Of a stretch of 64,000 nucleotides of DNA, positions 57,314 to 64,000 are shown piece by piece; the stretch's first letter is position 1, and the number at the start of each line of letters is the position of its first letter. Position numbers and translations under genes: made by a program. This stretch comes from Stenotrophomonas sp. 364 (lineage in GTDB: Bacteria; Pseudomonadota; Gammaproteobacteria; Xanthomonadales; Xanthomonadaceae). Location: NCBI RefSeq assembly GCF_009832905.1, contig NZ_CP047135.1, forward strand, positions 3,450,001 to 3,514,000. The letters are read 5' to 3'. The notes beneath the pieces are model-generated. The model searched no databases. It saw only the letters and a program-made list of their open reading frames with translations, and had not been told where the DNA came from.

Positions 57314-57982
57314 ATGCACCATGGCCGTGTGCTGGTCCCGCTGTTGTTGAGCGCGACCATGCTTCCCTTCGATACACATGCCGCCGCCAGCCTGCTGGTG
57401 GACGACGCCGGCATCAGCGATGCGCACCACTGCCAGCTGGAAAGCTGGGTGCGGCATACCCGCGACGGCCAGGAATGGACCGCGGTACCGGCCTGCACCG
57501 TGGCCGATACCGAATGGTCGCTCGGCCTCACCCGCCTGCCGGGCCAGCCCGCCACGCAGTGGGCCGTGGGCGCCAAGCGCGTGCTGGTGGAGCGGCAGCA
57601 GCGACGCTGGGGCCTGGCCGCCAGCGCCGGCCTGGGCGGCACCACGCACCGTCCGCGCGGCGATGACTGGACCCTCACGGTTCCGCTGACCGTCGCGCTG
57701 GATGCGCAGGACCGGGTGCAGCTGCACCTCAACCTGGGCTGGGCCCACCACGCCCACGTGCAGGGCCGCACCAGCGGCGTCGGCCTCGAGGTCGCGCTGC
57801 ACCGCCACTGGTCACTGCTGGCCGAAAGCGCGCGCGATGCAGACCGCCAGCGCAGCAGCCAGATCGGCCTGCGCCGGGTGCTGTGGCCCGGTGCCAGCGT
57901 GGACCTGCTCGCCGGGCAGGTGCATCACCAACGCAACACACAGTGGCTGACGCTGGGCTTCAATCTCGCCGCCCTGCCGTGA
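57314..57982 (+). CDS. Exported hypothetical protein, possible small beta-barrel
   Basis: A 222-residue protein. GGAGATTG precedes the ATG, and a signal peptide ends DTHAAA. The mature part has alternating-polarity strands (WSLGLTRL, QWAVGAKRVLVE, RWGLAASAGLGG, WTLTVPLTVALD, VQLHLNLGWAHHAH). It ends in TQWLTLGFNLAALP, compatible with a small outer-membrane barrel. Cysteines at HHCQLES and PACTVAD may pair. No family is recognised. It lies upstream of mgtE on the same strand with a 121-bp gap. Confidence 0.6.
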   Translation: MHHGRVLVPLLLSATMLPFDTHAAASLLVDDAGISDAHHCQLESWVRHTRDGQEWTAVPACTVADTEWSLGLTRLPGQPATQWAVGAKRVLVERQQRRWGLAASAGLGGTTHRPRGDDWTLTVPLTVALDAQDRVQLHLNLGWAHHAHVQGRTSGVGLEVALHRHWSLLAESARDADRQRSSQIGLRRVLWPGASVDLLAGQVHHQRNTQWLTLGFNLAALP

Positions 57983-58103
57983 GTCGCGGTTGCGTGCGTC
58001 GTCTGTCACACCGCGTCCCATCGTGCCCCCTCTGCCCTGCCGCGCCAGCGTCGTTCCCGACGCCCGCTGCGACCTGCGCCACCGTTACTTGTTGGAGAAT
58101 TCC

Positions 58104-59486
58104 ATGAACCGCGAAGACCTTCTGTTCTCGATCCGCACCCTGATCCGCTCGCGCGATGCCGCTGCCTTTGCCAGCATCGCCAGCACCACGCATGCACTGG
58201 ATCTGGTCGAAGCGCTCGACCTGTTCGGCACCGATGCCACCCTGGGCCTGCTGATGCTGTTGCCACCGCCCGCACGTGCCGAGCTGTTCGCCCACTTTCC
58301 CGACGGTGCGCAGGACGCACTGCTCACCGCGATGCCGCGCGACGCCGTGGTAACGCTGTTCGAGCACTTGCCGTCCGACGACCGTGCCGACCTCTACCAC
58401 CGCCTCGATGAGGCGGCGCGCCAGCACCTGCTGCCCGCGCTGGCCAAGGTCGAGCGCGACGACCTGCTGCGCATGGCGGCCTACCCCGAAGGCACCGTGG
58501 GTGCGGTGACGACCTCAGACTACGCCTGCCTGGCCCCGCAGATGGCGGTGGCCGACGCCATCGCCCACCTGCGCCATACCGCGCTGGACAAGGAAACCAT
58601 CGACATCATTTTCGTGCTCGACCACGACCAGCGCCTGCGCGGCAGCGTCTCGCTGCGCGACCTGGTGCTGGCCGACGGCCACGCGCTGATCGAGTCGATC
58701 ATGCGCAGCCCGCCCACCACTGCCGATGCCTACTGGCCGCAGCTGCAGGCTGCCGAACTGATCCGCCGCTACGACCTGCTGGCGCTGCCGGTCACCCATG
58801 CCGACGGGCGCATGATCGGCATCGTTACCGTCGACGATGCGATGGACATCGAGAAGCAGCAGGAGGCCTCGCAGCTGGCGCGCTTCGGCGGCACGGTGAG
58901 CGCGCAGGGCAACGACCTGGATGTACGCAGCACGCCACTGACGCAGATGTTCCGCGTGCGCGTGTTCTGGCTGGCGATCCTGACCGGCTTCGGCATCCTC
59001 ACCAGCACCTTCGTGGCCGCGCAGGAGGAACTGCTGTCGCAGGTGATCGTGCTGGCGGCGTTCATCGCCCCGATCGTGGACATGGGCGGCAACACCGGCA
59101 GCCAGTCGGCGACGCTGGTGATCCGCAGCATGGCGCTGGGCGAAGTGAAGCTGAGCTGGCGCGACGTGTGGTTCGTCGTGCGGCGCGAGCTGCCGGTGGC
59201 CGCCGGCCTGGGCGTCACCATCGCCCTGCTGGAAGCGATCCTGGCGTACTTCAGCAAGGGCGTGGGCATGAACGTGCTGCTGGTGGTCGGCTCCAGCATG
59301 CTGGTGTGCACCGCGCTGGGCGGCATCATCGGCGCGCTGCTGCCGTTCGCGGCCCGCCGTATCGGCACCGACCCGGCCACGCTGTCGTCGCCGATGATCA
59401 CCTCGATCATGGATCTGATCGGCGTGTTCATCTACTTCGGCTTCGCCTACCTGTTCCTGGGCGACCTGCTGGTGGCCGCGGCATAA
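58104..59486 (+). CDS. mgtE: MgtE-family magnesium transporter
   Basis: Inner-membrane Mg2+ channel gated by cytoplasmic Mg2+. The 460 residues comprise an MgtE_N helical domain (LVEALDLFGTDATLGLLMLLPPPARAELF, about 33-60, shortened to its key stretch), two CBS motifs (TVGAVTTSDYACLAP, IRRYDLLALPVTHADGRMIGIVT) and five helices. The pore signature is IVDMGGNTGSQSATLVIRSM. TTGGAGAATTCC precedes the ATG. It may also carry Co2+ or Ni2+, as family members do. Confidence 0.94.
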   Translation: MNREDLLFSIRTLIRSRDAAAFASIASTTHALDLVEALDLFGTDATLGLLMLLPPPARAELFAHFPDGAQDALLTAMPRDAVVTLFEHLPSDDRADLYHRLDEAARQHLLPALAKVERDDLLRMAAYPEGTVGAVTTSDYACLAPQMAVADAIAHLRHTALDKETIDIIFVLDHDQRLRGSVSLRDLVLADGHALIESIMRSPPTTADAYWPQLQAAELIRRYDLLALPVTHADGRMIGIVTVDDAMDIEKQQEASQLARFGGTVSAQGNDLDVRSTPLTQMFRVRVFWLAILTGFGILTSTFVAAQEELLSQVIVLAAFIAPIVDMGGNTGSQSATLVIRSMALGEVKLSWRDVWFVVRRELPVAAGLGVTIALLEAILAYFSKGVGMNVLLVVGSSMLVCTALGGIIGALLPFAARRIGTDPATLSSPMITSIMDLIGVFIYFGFAYLFLGDLLVAAA

Positions 59487-59507
59487 GCGACCTGCCGCCG
59501 CCGGACC

Positions 59508-60806
59508 TCACTCCACCGGTGGCGGCAGGTGCGGGGCGATCAGCGCCACGGTGCGGTCGAGCGCGCCGCGCCCATTGCTGACCAGCATGCAGCCGGCGCG
59601 TGCCATGTCTTCGCGGGCCTGTGGATCGCGCAGCAGGGTCAGCAGCGCATCGCCCACGCCCTGTGCATCGTCGGCGATCACCACCGCACCGGCCTCGCGC
59701 ATGCGCCGGGAAATCTCGGCGAAGTTGTGCAGGTGCGGGCCGGTTACCGAGGCGGTGCCCATGGCCGCCGGTTCCAACAGGTTGTGGCCGCCGATGGCCT
59801 GCAGGCTGCCGCCAACGAAGGCGACCTGCGCGCAGCCGTAGAAGGACATCAGCTCGCCCAGCGTGTCGATGACGAATACGTCGGTGTCGGCCTGCGGCCA
59901 CTGCTGCTGGCGGCGCGTGGCCACCTTCCAGCCCTGCTCGCGGGCCAGCGCCTCCACCCGCGGGAAGCGCTCGGGATGCCGCGGCGCCCACAACAGCAGC
60001 AGGCCCGGCAGTGCCTCGCGCAGGCGGCGGTGCAGGTCGATGGTGGCCTGCTCTTCGCCTTCATGGGTGCTGGCGGCGATCCACACCGGGCGATCGGCCG
60101 GTACCAGCGCATGGAAGCGGGCCACGAAGTCCTGCACGTTGGGGGCGGCGATATCGAACTTCAGGTTGCCCAGCGCCTGCACCTGCTCGGGGCGTGCACC
60201 CAGCTGGATGAAACGTTCCGCATCGTCCTGCGACTGCGCCGCCACGCAGGTGACCGTGCGCAGCGCGCGCCCGATCAATGCCCTCAGCAGGCGATACCCG
60301 CGCAGCGAGCGTGCCGACAGCCGCGCATTGAGGATGTACACCGGAATGCCCCGGTCCCGGCAGCCGAACAGCATGTTCGGCCACAGCTCGGTTTCCAGGA
60401 TCAGCGCCAGGCTGGGCTTGAAATGGCCGAGGAAGCGGCCAACGCTGCCCGGCACGTCATAGGGCAGATAGACATGGTCCAAGGCGTCACCCCACAGCGC
60501 GCGTACGCGCTCCGAACCGGTCGGGGTGATGGTGGTGATCACCCAGCGGATATCCGGGCGCAACCTGCGCAGGGCATTGACCAGCGGCGCGGCGGCGTTG
60601 ACCTCGCCCACCGACACCGCGTGCAGCCACACCCGCGGCTGCCCGCTGGGGTGCGGGTAGGAGGCGTAACGCTCGTCCCAGCGGCGGAAGTACTCGCGCA
60701 CCCGGAACCCGCGCCAGACCAGGTGGTACACGGTGATCGGCAGCAACAGGTACAACACGGCCGAGTACAGGCCGCGCAGGATCCATTCGACAGGGCTTTT
60801 GCGCAT
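59508..60806 (-). CDS. waaA: 3-deoxy-D-manno-octulosonic acid (Kdo) transferase
   Basis: Adds Kdo from CMP-Kdo to lipid IVA on the inner face of the inner membrane. The 432 residues start at MRKSPVEWILRG with an N-terminal membrane anchor. HAVSVGEVNAAAPLVNAL contains the catalytic Glu, and further marks are TPTGSERVRALWGD, YLPYDVPGSVGRFLGHFKPS and ETELWPN. In the C-terminal domain come ASTHEGEEQ, FVGGSLQAIGGHNLLEPAAMG. It is divergent from the acyltransferase gene with an 86-bp gap, and belongs to a set of LPS genes. Confidence 0.95.
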   Translation of the reverse strand: MRKSPVEWILRGLYSAVLYLLLPITVYHLVWRGFRVREYFRRWDERYASYPHPSGQPRVWLHAVSVGEVNAAAPLVNALRRLRPDIRWVITTITPTGSERVRALWGDALDHVYLPYDVPGSVGRFLGHFKPSLALILETELWPNMLFGCRDRGIPVYILNARLSARSLRGYRLLRALIGRALRTVTCVAAQSQDDAERFIQLGARPEQVQALGNLKFDIAAPNVQDFVARFHALVPADRPVWIAASTHEGEEQATIDLHRRLREALPGLLLLWAPRHPERFPRVEALAREQGWKVATRRQQQWPQADTDVFVIDTLGELMSFYGCAQVAFVGGSLQAIGGHNLLEPAAMGTASVTGPHLHNFAEISRRMREAGAVVIADDAQGVGDALLTLLRDPQAREDMARAGCMLVSNGRGALDRTVALIAPHLPPPVE

Positions 60807-60892
60807 GCGCAGAGGATACGGGAGCAGCGCGGGGAAGGCATCCCGCACCGCCGTGATGGGCCTGCCGGGATGCATCCATTAGAATCGAGGGC

Positions 60893-61813
60893 ATGTCAGA
60901 TAACGCTTCCACCGCTACCCGCCCGTCCCTGCGCGATCCCCGCCACTGGCCGATGTTCGCCGTCATGTTCGCCGCCTTCGGGATCGCCCGGCTGCCGTGG
61001 ATGCTGCAGCGTGCGCTGGGCCGCGGCGTGGGCACCGTGGCCTACCGCCTGGCCGGCAGCCGCCGGCGCGCGGCCGAGGTCAACCTGCGCCTGTGTTTCC
61101 CGGAGAAGGACGACGCCTGGCGTCAGCGGCTGCTGCGCGACAGCTTTGACGCCCTGGGCGTGGGCATCTTCGAATTCGCCCGGGCCTGGTGGGGCAGCAT
61201 CGACAGCATCCGCCCGCAGGTCCAGATCGAAGGCCTGGAACACCTGCAGCGCATGCAGGCCGAAGGCCGCGGCGTGCTGCTGGTCTCGGGCCACTTCATG
61301 ACCCTGGAGATGTGCGGGCGCCTGTTGTGCGACCACGTCGATCTGTCAGGCATGTACCGCAAGCACCGCAACCCGGTCTACGAATGGGCGGTGAAGTTCG
61401 GCCGGCTGCGCTATGCCAAGGCGATGTATGCCAACGAGGACATCCGCGCCACGGTACGCCACCTGAAGAAGGGCGGGTTCCTGTGGTACGCCCCGGACCA
61501 GGACATGCGCGGCAAAGACACCGTGTTCGTGCCGTTCTTCGGGCACACCGCCGCCACCATCACCGCCACCCACCAGTTGGCGCGCATGACCGGTTGCGCG
61601 GTGGTGCCGTACTTCCATCGCCGCGAAGGCGGCCGATACTTCCTCAAGATCGGCGCACCGCTGGAGAATTTCCCCAGCGAGAACGTGGAAGCCGATACCG
61701 CACGCGTCAACCAGGCCATCGAGGCGATGGTGCGCGAGGCACCGGACCAGTACCTGTGGATCCACCGCCGCTTCAAGCGCCAGCCGGGCGGGCGCAGCGA
61801 TTATTACCGGTAA
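60893..61813 (+). CDS. lpxL: Lipid A biosynthesis lauroyl/myristoyl acyltransferase
   Basis: Transfers a secondary acyl chain to Kdo2-lipid IVA at the inner membrane. The 306 residues show LpxL/HtrB features: RRRAAEVNLRLCFPEKD, the catalytic H-x4-E in SGHFMTLEMCGRLL, GMYRKHRNPVYEW, and WYAPDQDMRGKDTVFVPFFG. The C-terminal end reads YLWIHRRFKRQPGG. It is divergent from waaA, whose product makes its substrate. Whether it is LpxL or a paralogue such as LpxP/LpxM is not decidable from sequence alone. Confidence 0.87.
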   Translation: MSDNASTATRPSLRDPRHWPMFAVMFAAFGIARLPWMLQRALGRGVGTVAYRLAGSRRRAAEVNLRLCFPEKDDAWRQRLLRDSFDALGVGIFEFARAWWGSIDSIRPQVQIEGLEHLQRMQAEGRGVLLVSGHFMTLEMCGRLLCDHVDLSGMYRKHRNPVYEWAVKFGRLRYAKAMYANEDIRATVRHLKKGGFLWYAPDQDMRGKDTVFVPFFGHTAATITATHQLARMTGCAVVPYFHRREGGRYFLKIGAPLENFPSENVEADTARVNQAIEAMVREAPDQYLWIHRRFKRQPGGRSDYYR

Positions 61814-61873
61814 GACCGGGGGGTGTTTTCAGTGCGTGCGTCGTGACCGGGATGACGCACGACCGGGAATGCC

Positions 61874-61944
61874 GCACGACCAACGGTCGTGCGCTACCGG
61901 GTGGGGCACGGCATCCTCGGTAGGTACCGACCGTTGGTCGGTAC
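61874..61944. repeat. Convergent pair of SMAG/GTAG-type REP palindromes
   Basis: Minus strand: GTAG-CGCACGACC-gtt-GGTCGTGC at 61874-61897. Plus strand: GTAG-GTACCGACC-gtt-GGTCGGTAC at 61920-61944. The two stems differ in sequence but share the GACC-gtt-GGTC core. They fill the gap between lpxL and the O-antigen-ligase-like gene. Confidence 0.75.
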
Positions 61945-61956
61945 TTCGCCGGCCGA

Positions 61957-63309
61957 TCACGCGTCCGGGTGGGCGTCGTCCCGCGCCAACAGGCTGCCGG
62001 CGTACAGCGCGGCCAGCAGCAGGGTGAGCCCGCCCCAGAAGGTGGAATAGAACGCCAGGTGGGTGTTGAGCGGGAACACGGTGACCGCCAGCGCCAGCAT
62101 GGCCGGGCGGGCGCGTTCGCGGGCCGGCAGCGGTGCGAAGCGCCACGCGCGCCAGGCCTGGGCGGCAGCGGCCAGCCACAGCAGCAGGCCCAGTACGCCG
62201 GTTTCAGCAAGGATTTCCAGCACGATCTGGTGCGCGTGCAGCGCCGGGCCGTCGCCCCATACTTCCTGCGCCTGCGGTGTGGGATTGCAGCCGGGATACG
62301 CATCGCGGAAACCGCGCGCGCCCACGCCGTTGACCGGATGGCCGGCAATCATGCAGCCGGCCGCTGCCCAGATCTGCGCGCGTCCGGACAACGCCTGGTT
62401 GACGCCTTCGCCATCGCCCTCCCACGCCATCGCCGTGCGCGCCACGCGCTCACGCACCTGGCTGGAACCAACCCCGATCGCGACCGCGGCCACCAGACCT
62501 ATCGCCAGGCAGCCGATCAGCGCGCGCGGGCCGAGCAGGCGCCAGCCGGAGTACGCCACGACCAGCGCATAGGTGAGCCACGCAGCACGCGAACCCGCCA
62601 GCACCAGCACCACGCCCACCGCGGCAGCGGCCACGCCCCACCCCCACAATCCGGCGCGTCGCGCGGCGGCAAACAGCAGGAACGGCGAGAGGCTGGCCAG
62701 CACCTGGCCAAACTTCAGGTTGCACGGCCCCAGTACACCGCTGAGCCGATCCGCGGCGGCCACCTCGACGGCGTTGCACAGGCCATGCCCGCTCACCAGC
62801 TGCTTGAGCTGGTCCAGCGACCAGAACAACGCACTGCTGCCGAAGGCAGCCTGGGCCAGCGCATCGGCAGTCCAGACCGCCGTGATCAGCGCGATGCCAC
62901 CCAGCGTCAGGCGCCGCCGCTGCGGGGTGGCCACGGCAATCGCCACCAGCCACATGAAGGGCAGATAGCGAAGACCGGCCGCGGCCTTGCGCCAGGCCGT
63001 CGCCGGGTCAATCGCATCGAACGCGGAAAACGCCTGCGGCAGCCAATAACCCAGGAACAGGATGCTGGTCAGCGCCCATGCCGGGCTGCTCAGCAGGTGC
63101 TGTTTGCCCTGCATGCGCAGCTGCACCATGCGCACGGCGGCGTACAGCGCGCCAAGCACCAGCACGCTTTCGGCGATGCCGGGCAACGGCCACAGCGCCA
63201 CGAAGGCCAGTACCCACCACGGCGCCCAACGACCGGCGCGGGACGCCGGGGAGCCGGGCACAAGCACCGGCTCAGCCGGCAAGGGAGGTGTAGAGCTTGA
63301 GGGTGTCAC
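61957..63309 (-). CDS. O-antigen ligase-like polytopic membrane protein (Wzy_C)
   Basis: A 450-residue inner-membrane protein with about 11 helices. The central region shows the O-antigen ligase/polymerase pattern: LAGSRAAWLTYALVV, a periplasmic loop with ALSGRAQIWAAAGCMIAGHPVNGVGARGFRDAYP, and ALHAHQIVLEILAETGVLGLL with the functionally expected His. WaaL joins O-chains to the lipid A core, while Wzy polymerises repeats; sequence alone does not separate them. It follows a glycosyltransferase gene with a 38-nt overlap and lies near waaA and lpxL, which favours a role in LPS. Confidence 0.8.
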   Translation of the reverse strand: MTPSSSTPPLPAEPVLVPGSPASRAGRWAPWWVLAFVALWPLPGIAESVLVLGALYAAVRMVQLRMQGKQHLLSSPAWALTSILFLGYWLPQAFSAFDAIDPATAWRKAAAGLRYLPFMWLVAIAVATPQRRRLTLGGIALITAVWTADALAQAAFGSSALFWSLDQLKQLVSGHGLCNAVEVAAADRLSGVLGPCNLKFGQVLASLSPFLLFAAARRAGLWGWGVAAAAVGVVLVLAGSRAAWLTYALVVAYSGWRLLGPRALIGCLAIGLVAAVAIGVGSSQVRERVARTAMAWEGDGEGVNQALSGRAQIWAAAGCMIAGHPVNGVGARGFRDAYPGCNPTPQAQEVWGDGPALHAHQIVLEILAETGVLGLLLWLAAAAQAWRAWRFAPLPARERARPAMLALAVTVFPLNTHLAFYSTFWGGLTLLLAALYAGSLLARDDAHPDA

Positions 63310-64000
63310 GCTGCATCGCCTGCAAGGTGAAAGGAATCCGGGCAGACAGGCTGGGCGGTTGCTGCAGCAGCTGCAGCGCGCGCGACAGCAGCGCCGCCCC
63401 GTCGTGCAAGGCTACCGCACCGGAGGGTTGCAGCTGCGTCAGCAGTTCACCCACGCCGCCGTGATTCCAGCCCAGCACCGGGCGCCCTACCGACAGCGCT
63501 TCCACCACGGTGCGGCCGAATGCTTCGGCCTTGTCCGACACCTGCAGTACCAGGTCGCTGGCCGCGTAAGCCTGGGCGATGCGCGTGGTGGGCGCGGTCA
63601 TCAGTACCGCCTCGGCGATGCCCAGGGTGCGGGCCTGTGCTTCAAGTTCGGCCACGTAGGCCTCGCGGCCCGGCTCGCGGGTGCCCGGCATCCACAACGT
63701 GGCGGGCACACCGGCCGCGTGCAGGCCGGCCAGCAGCTGCAGCGCATGCCGGTGGCCCTTCAGCCGGGTGCCACGGCCTGGCAGCAGCAGCAGCGGCGCA
63801 TCGCCGGCCAGCACCGGGTGCTGCGCAGCCACCGCCAGGCGGGCGCGGCGATCGGTGCGCGCCACGCGCGGGAACTGGGCCACGTCCACGCCGCGCGGAA
63901 TCACCTGCAGGCGCTCGGCGGGCACGCTGGGGTAGTGCGTCTGCACGAAGCTGCGCACCGTGTTGGACACACAGATCACCCGCTCGCCACTGGTCATCAC
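63272..64000 (-). CDS. Glycosyltransferase family 4 (5' end outside window)
   Basis: The visible 242 residues are the C-terminal part of a GT-B enzyme; the frame is still open at the window edge. VICVSNTVRSFVQTHYP and RLQVIPRGVDVAQF lie at the domain junction. LLLPGRGTRLKGHRHALQLLAGL is the donor-site start, and EAFGRTVVEALSVGRPVLGW carries the E-x7-E motif of retaining GT4 enzymes. It probably adds a sugar to the LPS core or O-chain from a nucleotide sugar in the cytoplasm. Its 3' end overlaps the ligase-like gene. Confidence 0.88.
   Translation of the reverse strand: MMTSGERVICVSNTVRSFVQTHYPSVPAERLQVIPRGVDVAQFPRVARTDRRARLAVAAQHPVLAGDAPLLLLPGRGTRLKGHRHALQLLAGLHAAGVPATLWMPGTREPGREAYVAELEAQARTLGIAEAVLMTAPTTRIAQAYAASDLVLQVSDKAEAFGRTVVEALSVGRPVLGWNHGGVGELLTQLQPSGAVALHDGAALLSRALQLLQQPPSLSARIPFTLQAMQRDTLKLYTSLAG

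Noticed and set aside
57983..58103. Mg2+-sensing M-box riboswitch upstream of mgtE
   Set aside because: The 121-bp gap is too short and shows none of the conserved M-box core; that class is mainly found in Firmicutes.

Overview
This is a chromosomal window of high-GC (by eye about two-thirds G+C) DNA from a gammaproteobacterium of the Xanthomonadaceae, most probably Stenotrophomonas. The branched-chain amino acid cluster has the order ilvC-ilvG-ilvM-ilvA-leuA-x-leuC-leuD-leuB seen in that family. Glycolysis appears to use a PPi-dependent phosphofructokinase. GTAG-tipped palindromes matching the SMAG class of REP elements, known from S. maltophilia, lie between several genes. I saw no tRNA, rRNA, CRISPR array, prophage or insertion sequence.

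Layout. 0-8.2 kb: end of a PAP2/LssY membrane phosphatase gene, a frameshifted LON-domain gene, mpl, a structured intergenic region, adk, pfp and three exported proteins. 8.7-10.7 kb: the H+-pumping pyrophosphatase hppA. 10.7-18.9 kb: a heme/iron-uptake island with an ECF sigma factor, FecR, a TonB-dependent receptor, heme oxygenase, a DUF454 protein, ExbB, ExbD and TonB. 19-29.7 kb: a duplicated cysteine-rich exported protein, ppa, an HDOD signalling protein, two large inverted-repeat elements, a second TonB receptor, an AraC regulator, a winged-helix/TolB sensor and a K+-channel-like protein. 29.8-35.8 kb: thiC with its TPP riboswitch, a BCCT transporter and a gamma-glutamyltransferase. 36-46.1 kb: the ilv-leu operon behind a leader peptide and attenuator. 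46.2-53.9 kb: gdhA, an exported protein, and an RND efflux pump with a divergent TetR regulator. 54-64 kb: a pcm-like gene, tolC, a lower-GC islet, mgtE and envelope genes (waaA, an lpxL-type acyltransferase, an O-antigen-ligase-like gene and a glycosyltransferase cut by the window edge).

How the genes work together. The ilv-leu operon holds the Val/Ile/Leu pathway except ilvD and ilvE. Its leader ORF at 36066-36191 ends its coding stretch with Leu-Leu-Val-Leu-Val-Leu-Ile-Thr, followed by mutually exclusive antiterminator and terminator arms, which points to ribosome-mediated attenuation. Three enzymes that produce or consume pyrophosphate (pfp, hppA, ppa) lie within 16 kb. In the heme island, surface sensing (receptor signalling domain, FecR, ECF sigma factor), energised import (ExbB/ExbD/TonB) and heme cleavage (heme oxygenase) sit side by side.

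The least explained signals are two neighbouring inverted-repeat elements (22015-22140 and 22182-22281) whose long stems differ completely while their internal loops are alike, a nested-hairpin element at 33752-33928, a C-rich structured region between mpl and adk, and a UUCG-loop terminator at 28998-29023 that serves no gene I can see.
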